A stretch of 6,466 nucleotides of DNA from Bryobacteraceae bacterium. GTDB lineage: Bacteria > Acidobacteriota > Terriglobia > Bryobacterales > Bryobacteraceae. How positions within the stretch are numbered: position 1 is the stretch's first letter; each line of letters starts with the position of its first letter. The notes beneath the pieces are model-generated. The model had not been told where the DNA came from. It saw only the letters and a list, made by a program, of their open reading frames with translations, and made no database searches. Where the stretch lies: positions 1 to 6,466 of the forward strand of contig JAICMB010000195.1 in assembly GCA_025929455.1 (NCBI GenBank). Direction: 5' to 3'. The position numbers and the translations under genes are program-made. This document shows positions 5,390 to 6,466 of this stretch, one piece after another.

Positions 5390-6466
5390 GTGGCAGAAAC
5401 TGCGTCTGACGTTCTTATCGACGTGCTTCATGAATGGGGCATCGACACGATTTTCGGGCTCCCGGGCGATGGCATCGACGGGATTATGGAAGCGCTGCGT
5501 AAGAAGCAGGACAAAGTGCGCTTCATCCACGTGCGCCACGAAGAAGGCGCGGCGTTCATGGCATGCGCGTGGGCCAAAGTAACGGGCCGCATCGGTTGTT
5601 GCCTGGCCACCTCGGGGCCGGGCGGTATTCACCTGCTCAATGGCTTATATGACGCGAAGCTCGACGCCCAGCCAGTTGTCGCGATTACCGGCATGCAATT
5701 TCACGATGTCATAAACACGCACACGCAGCAGGACGTTGAGCTCGACAAGCTATTCATGGATGCATGCGTATACAACGCGCGCGTCATGGGTCCGGATCAT
5801 GTGGAGAACGTCACGGAGCTCGCCTGCCGCACCGCGCTCGCGTTTCACGGTGTGTCGCACATTTCGATTCCGGTCGACTTTCAGGACATGCCGCTCAGCG
5901 AAAAAATGCGCTCGGGGCGGAATGTAAAGCACCACGTCTCCAACCAATGGGCGCAGAGCGCGCAGGTGCCGAACCTGGACGACCTGCATAAGGCCGCCGA
6001 AATCTTGAATGCCGGCAAGAAAGTCATGATTCTCGCCGGAGCGGGCGCGCTGCATGCAACCGAGGAACTGGAGCACCTCGCGGAAAAACTCGGCGCGCCG
6101 ATTGCGAAGCCGCTGCTCGGCAAAGCGTCCGTGCCCGACGACAGCCCGTATACAACCCAATCGATCGGACTGCTCGGCACGGCGCCGTCGCATGAAGCCG
6201 CGAAAAGCTGTGACACGCTGCTGATGGTGGGAACCTCGTTCCCCTACATCGAATTCCTGCCCAAGCCGGACCAGGCGCGCGGCGTACAGATCGACCGTTC
6301 GGCATGGCGCATCGGGTTGCGTTTTCCCGTCGACGTCGGTTTGGTGGGCGATAGCAAAACGACGCTGCAAATGCTGCTGCCCCTTTTAAAACGCAACGAA
6401 AATCGTGCGTTTCTGCAGCAAGCACAGGCCGGCATGAAGGAGTGGCGCGAGGTTATGCAGAAGCGC
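5390..6466 (+). CDS. ThDP-dependent enzyme, PoxB/acetolactate-synthase type (3' end outside window)
   Basis: Thiamine-diphosphate enzyme of the pyruvate oxidase/acetohydroxyacid synthase superfamily. The 359 visible codons start at a GTG with a strong ribosome binding site and stay open to the window edge. The PYR domain (about 4-165) shows IFGLPGDGI, the activating glutamate in VRHEEGAAF (E51), TSGPGGIHLLNGLYDAKLD and VVAITG. The central domain (about 195-330) includes KVMILAGAGA, a nucleotide-binding-like strand, and ends IDRSAWRIGLRFPVDVGLVGD. The C-terminal ThDP-binding GDG domain is not in view. GLYDAKLDAQPVVAI and the VGLVGD close resemble PoxB-type (pyruvate:quinone) oxidoreductases more than biosynthetic IlvB. 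Substrate and FAD dependence are undecided without the C-terminus. No ilvN or ilvC is adjacent in the window, which also argues against a branched-chain amino acid role. Confidence 0.88.
   Translation, partial: MAETASDVLIDVLHEWGIDTIFGLPGDGIDGIMEALRKKQDKVRFIHVRHEEGAAFMACAWAKVTGRIGCCLATSGPGGIHLLNGLYDAKLDAQPVVAITGMQFHDVINTHTQQDVELDKLFMDACVYNARVMGPDHVENVTELACRTALAFHGVSHISIPVDFQDMPLSEKMRSGRNVKHHVSNQWAQSAQVPNLDDLHKAAEILNAGKKVMILAGAGALHATEELEHLAEKLGAPIAKPLLGKASVPDDSPYTTQSIGLLGTAPSHEAAKSCDTLLMVGTSFPYIEFLPKPDQARGVQIDRSAWRIGLRFPVDVGLVGDSKTTLQMLLPLLKRNENRAFLQQAQAGMKEWREVMQKR

Noticed and set aside
5750..6370. 206-codon minus-strand open frame
   Set aside because: It is antisense to the ThDP enzyme, whose motifs are unambiguous and whose frame is open throughout.
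1..6466. tRNA, rRNA, CRISPR array, insertion sequence or riboswitch
   Set aside because: No cloverleaf, regularly spaced repeats, transposase motifs or terminal inverted repeats, or known aptamer cores were recognised on either strand by eye.

Overview
This window looks like chromosomal DNA from a GC-rich bacterium. The gene style suggests an Acidobacteriota (Solibacter/Bryobacterales-like) genome: small secreted CAP and Ig-like proteins, an exported alkaline-phosphatase-superfamily phosphodiesterase, weak Shine-Dalgarno sites, and a stand-alone PoxB-like ThDP enzyme. That assignment is an inference from style, because no marker gene is present.

Left part (1-1254). The 5' part of clpP runs leftwards off the window edge. 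It is divergent, across only 21 bp, from a secreted CAP/SCP-domain protein. The CAP stop codon overlaps (ATGA) a 21-codon reading frame that is just a signal peptide. A few bases further on comes an orphan C-terminal tail of a HigA-type antitoxin with no start and no toxin. This 984-1254 stretch reads as a scar of gene decay or rearrangement, and it ends with a short perfect inverted repeat.

Middle (1255-3326). A leftward hypothetical exported protein with Ig-like character appears to have lost its signal peptide through a one-base frameshift near a C5 run. A rightward zinc-dependent medium-chain alcohol/formaldehyde dehydrogenase-like gene follows, complete at 400 aa.

Right part (3298-6466). 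Three leftward genes form a likely operon, in transcription order: a 51-aa bacterial metallothionein (8 Cys, 2 His), an AhpD/carboxymuconolactone-decarboxylase-like protein with CxxC-x3-H, and an exported nucleotide pyrophosphatase/phosphodiesterase-type enzyme. The last gene overlaps the dehydrogenase tail to tail by 29 bp. Divergent from the metallothionein, across 128 bp, is a ThDP-dependent PoxB/acetolactate-synthase-type enzyme with a GTG start and a strong AAGGAGG ribosome binding site; it runs off the right edge.

The possible joint theme of the right part is metal and redox handling (metallothionein, CxxC peroxidase-like protein, metal-dependent hydrolase and dehydrogenase), but this rests on proximity only. 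I found no RNA genes, CRISPR array, insertion sequence or phage gene. No new multi-gene system is proven. The least ordinary items are the short metallothionein operon, the higA remnant and the frameshifted secreted protein.
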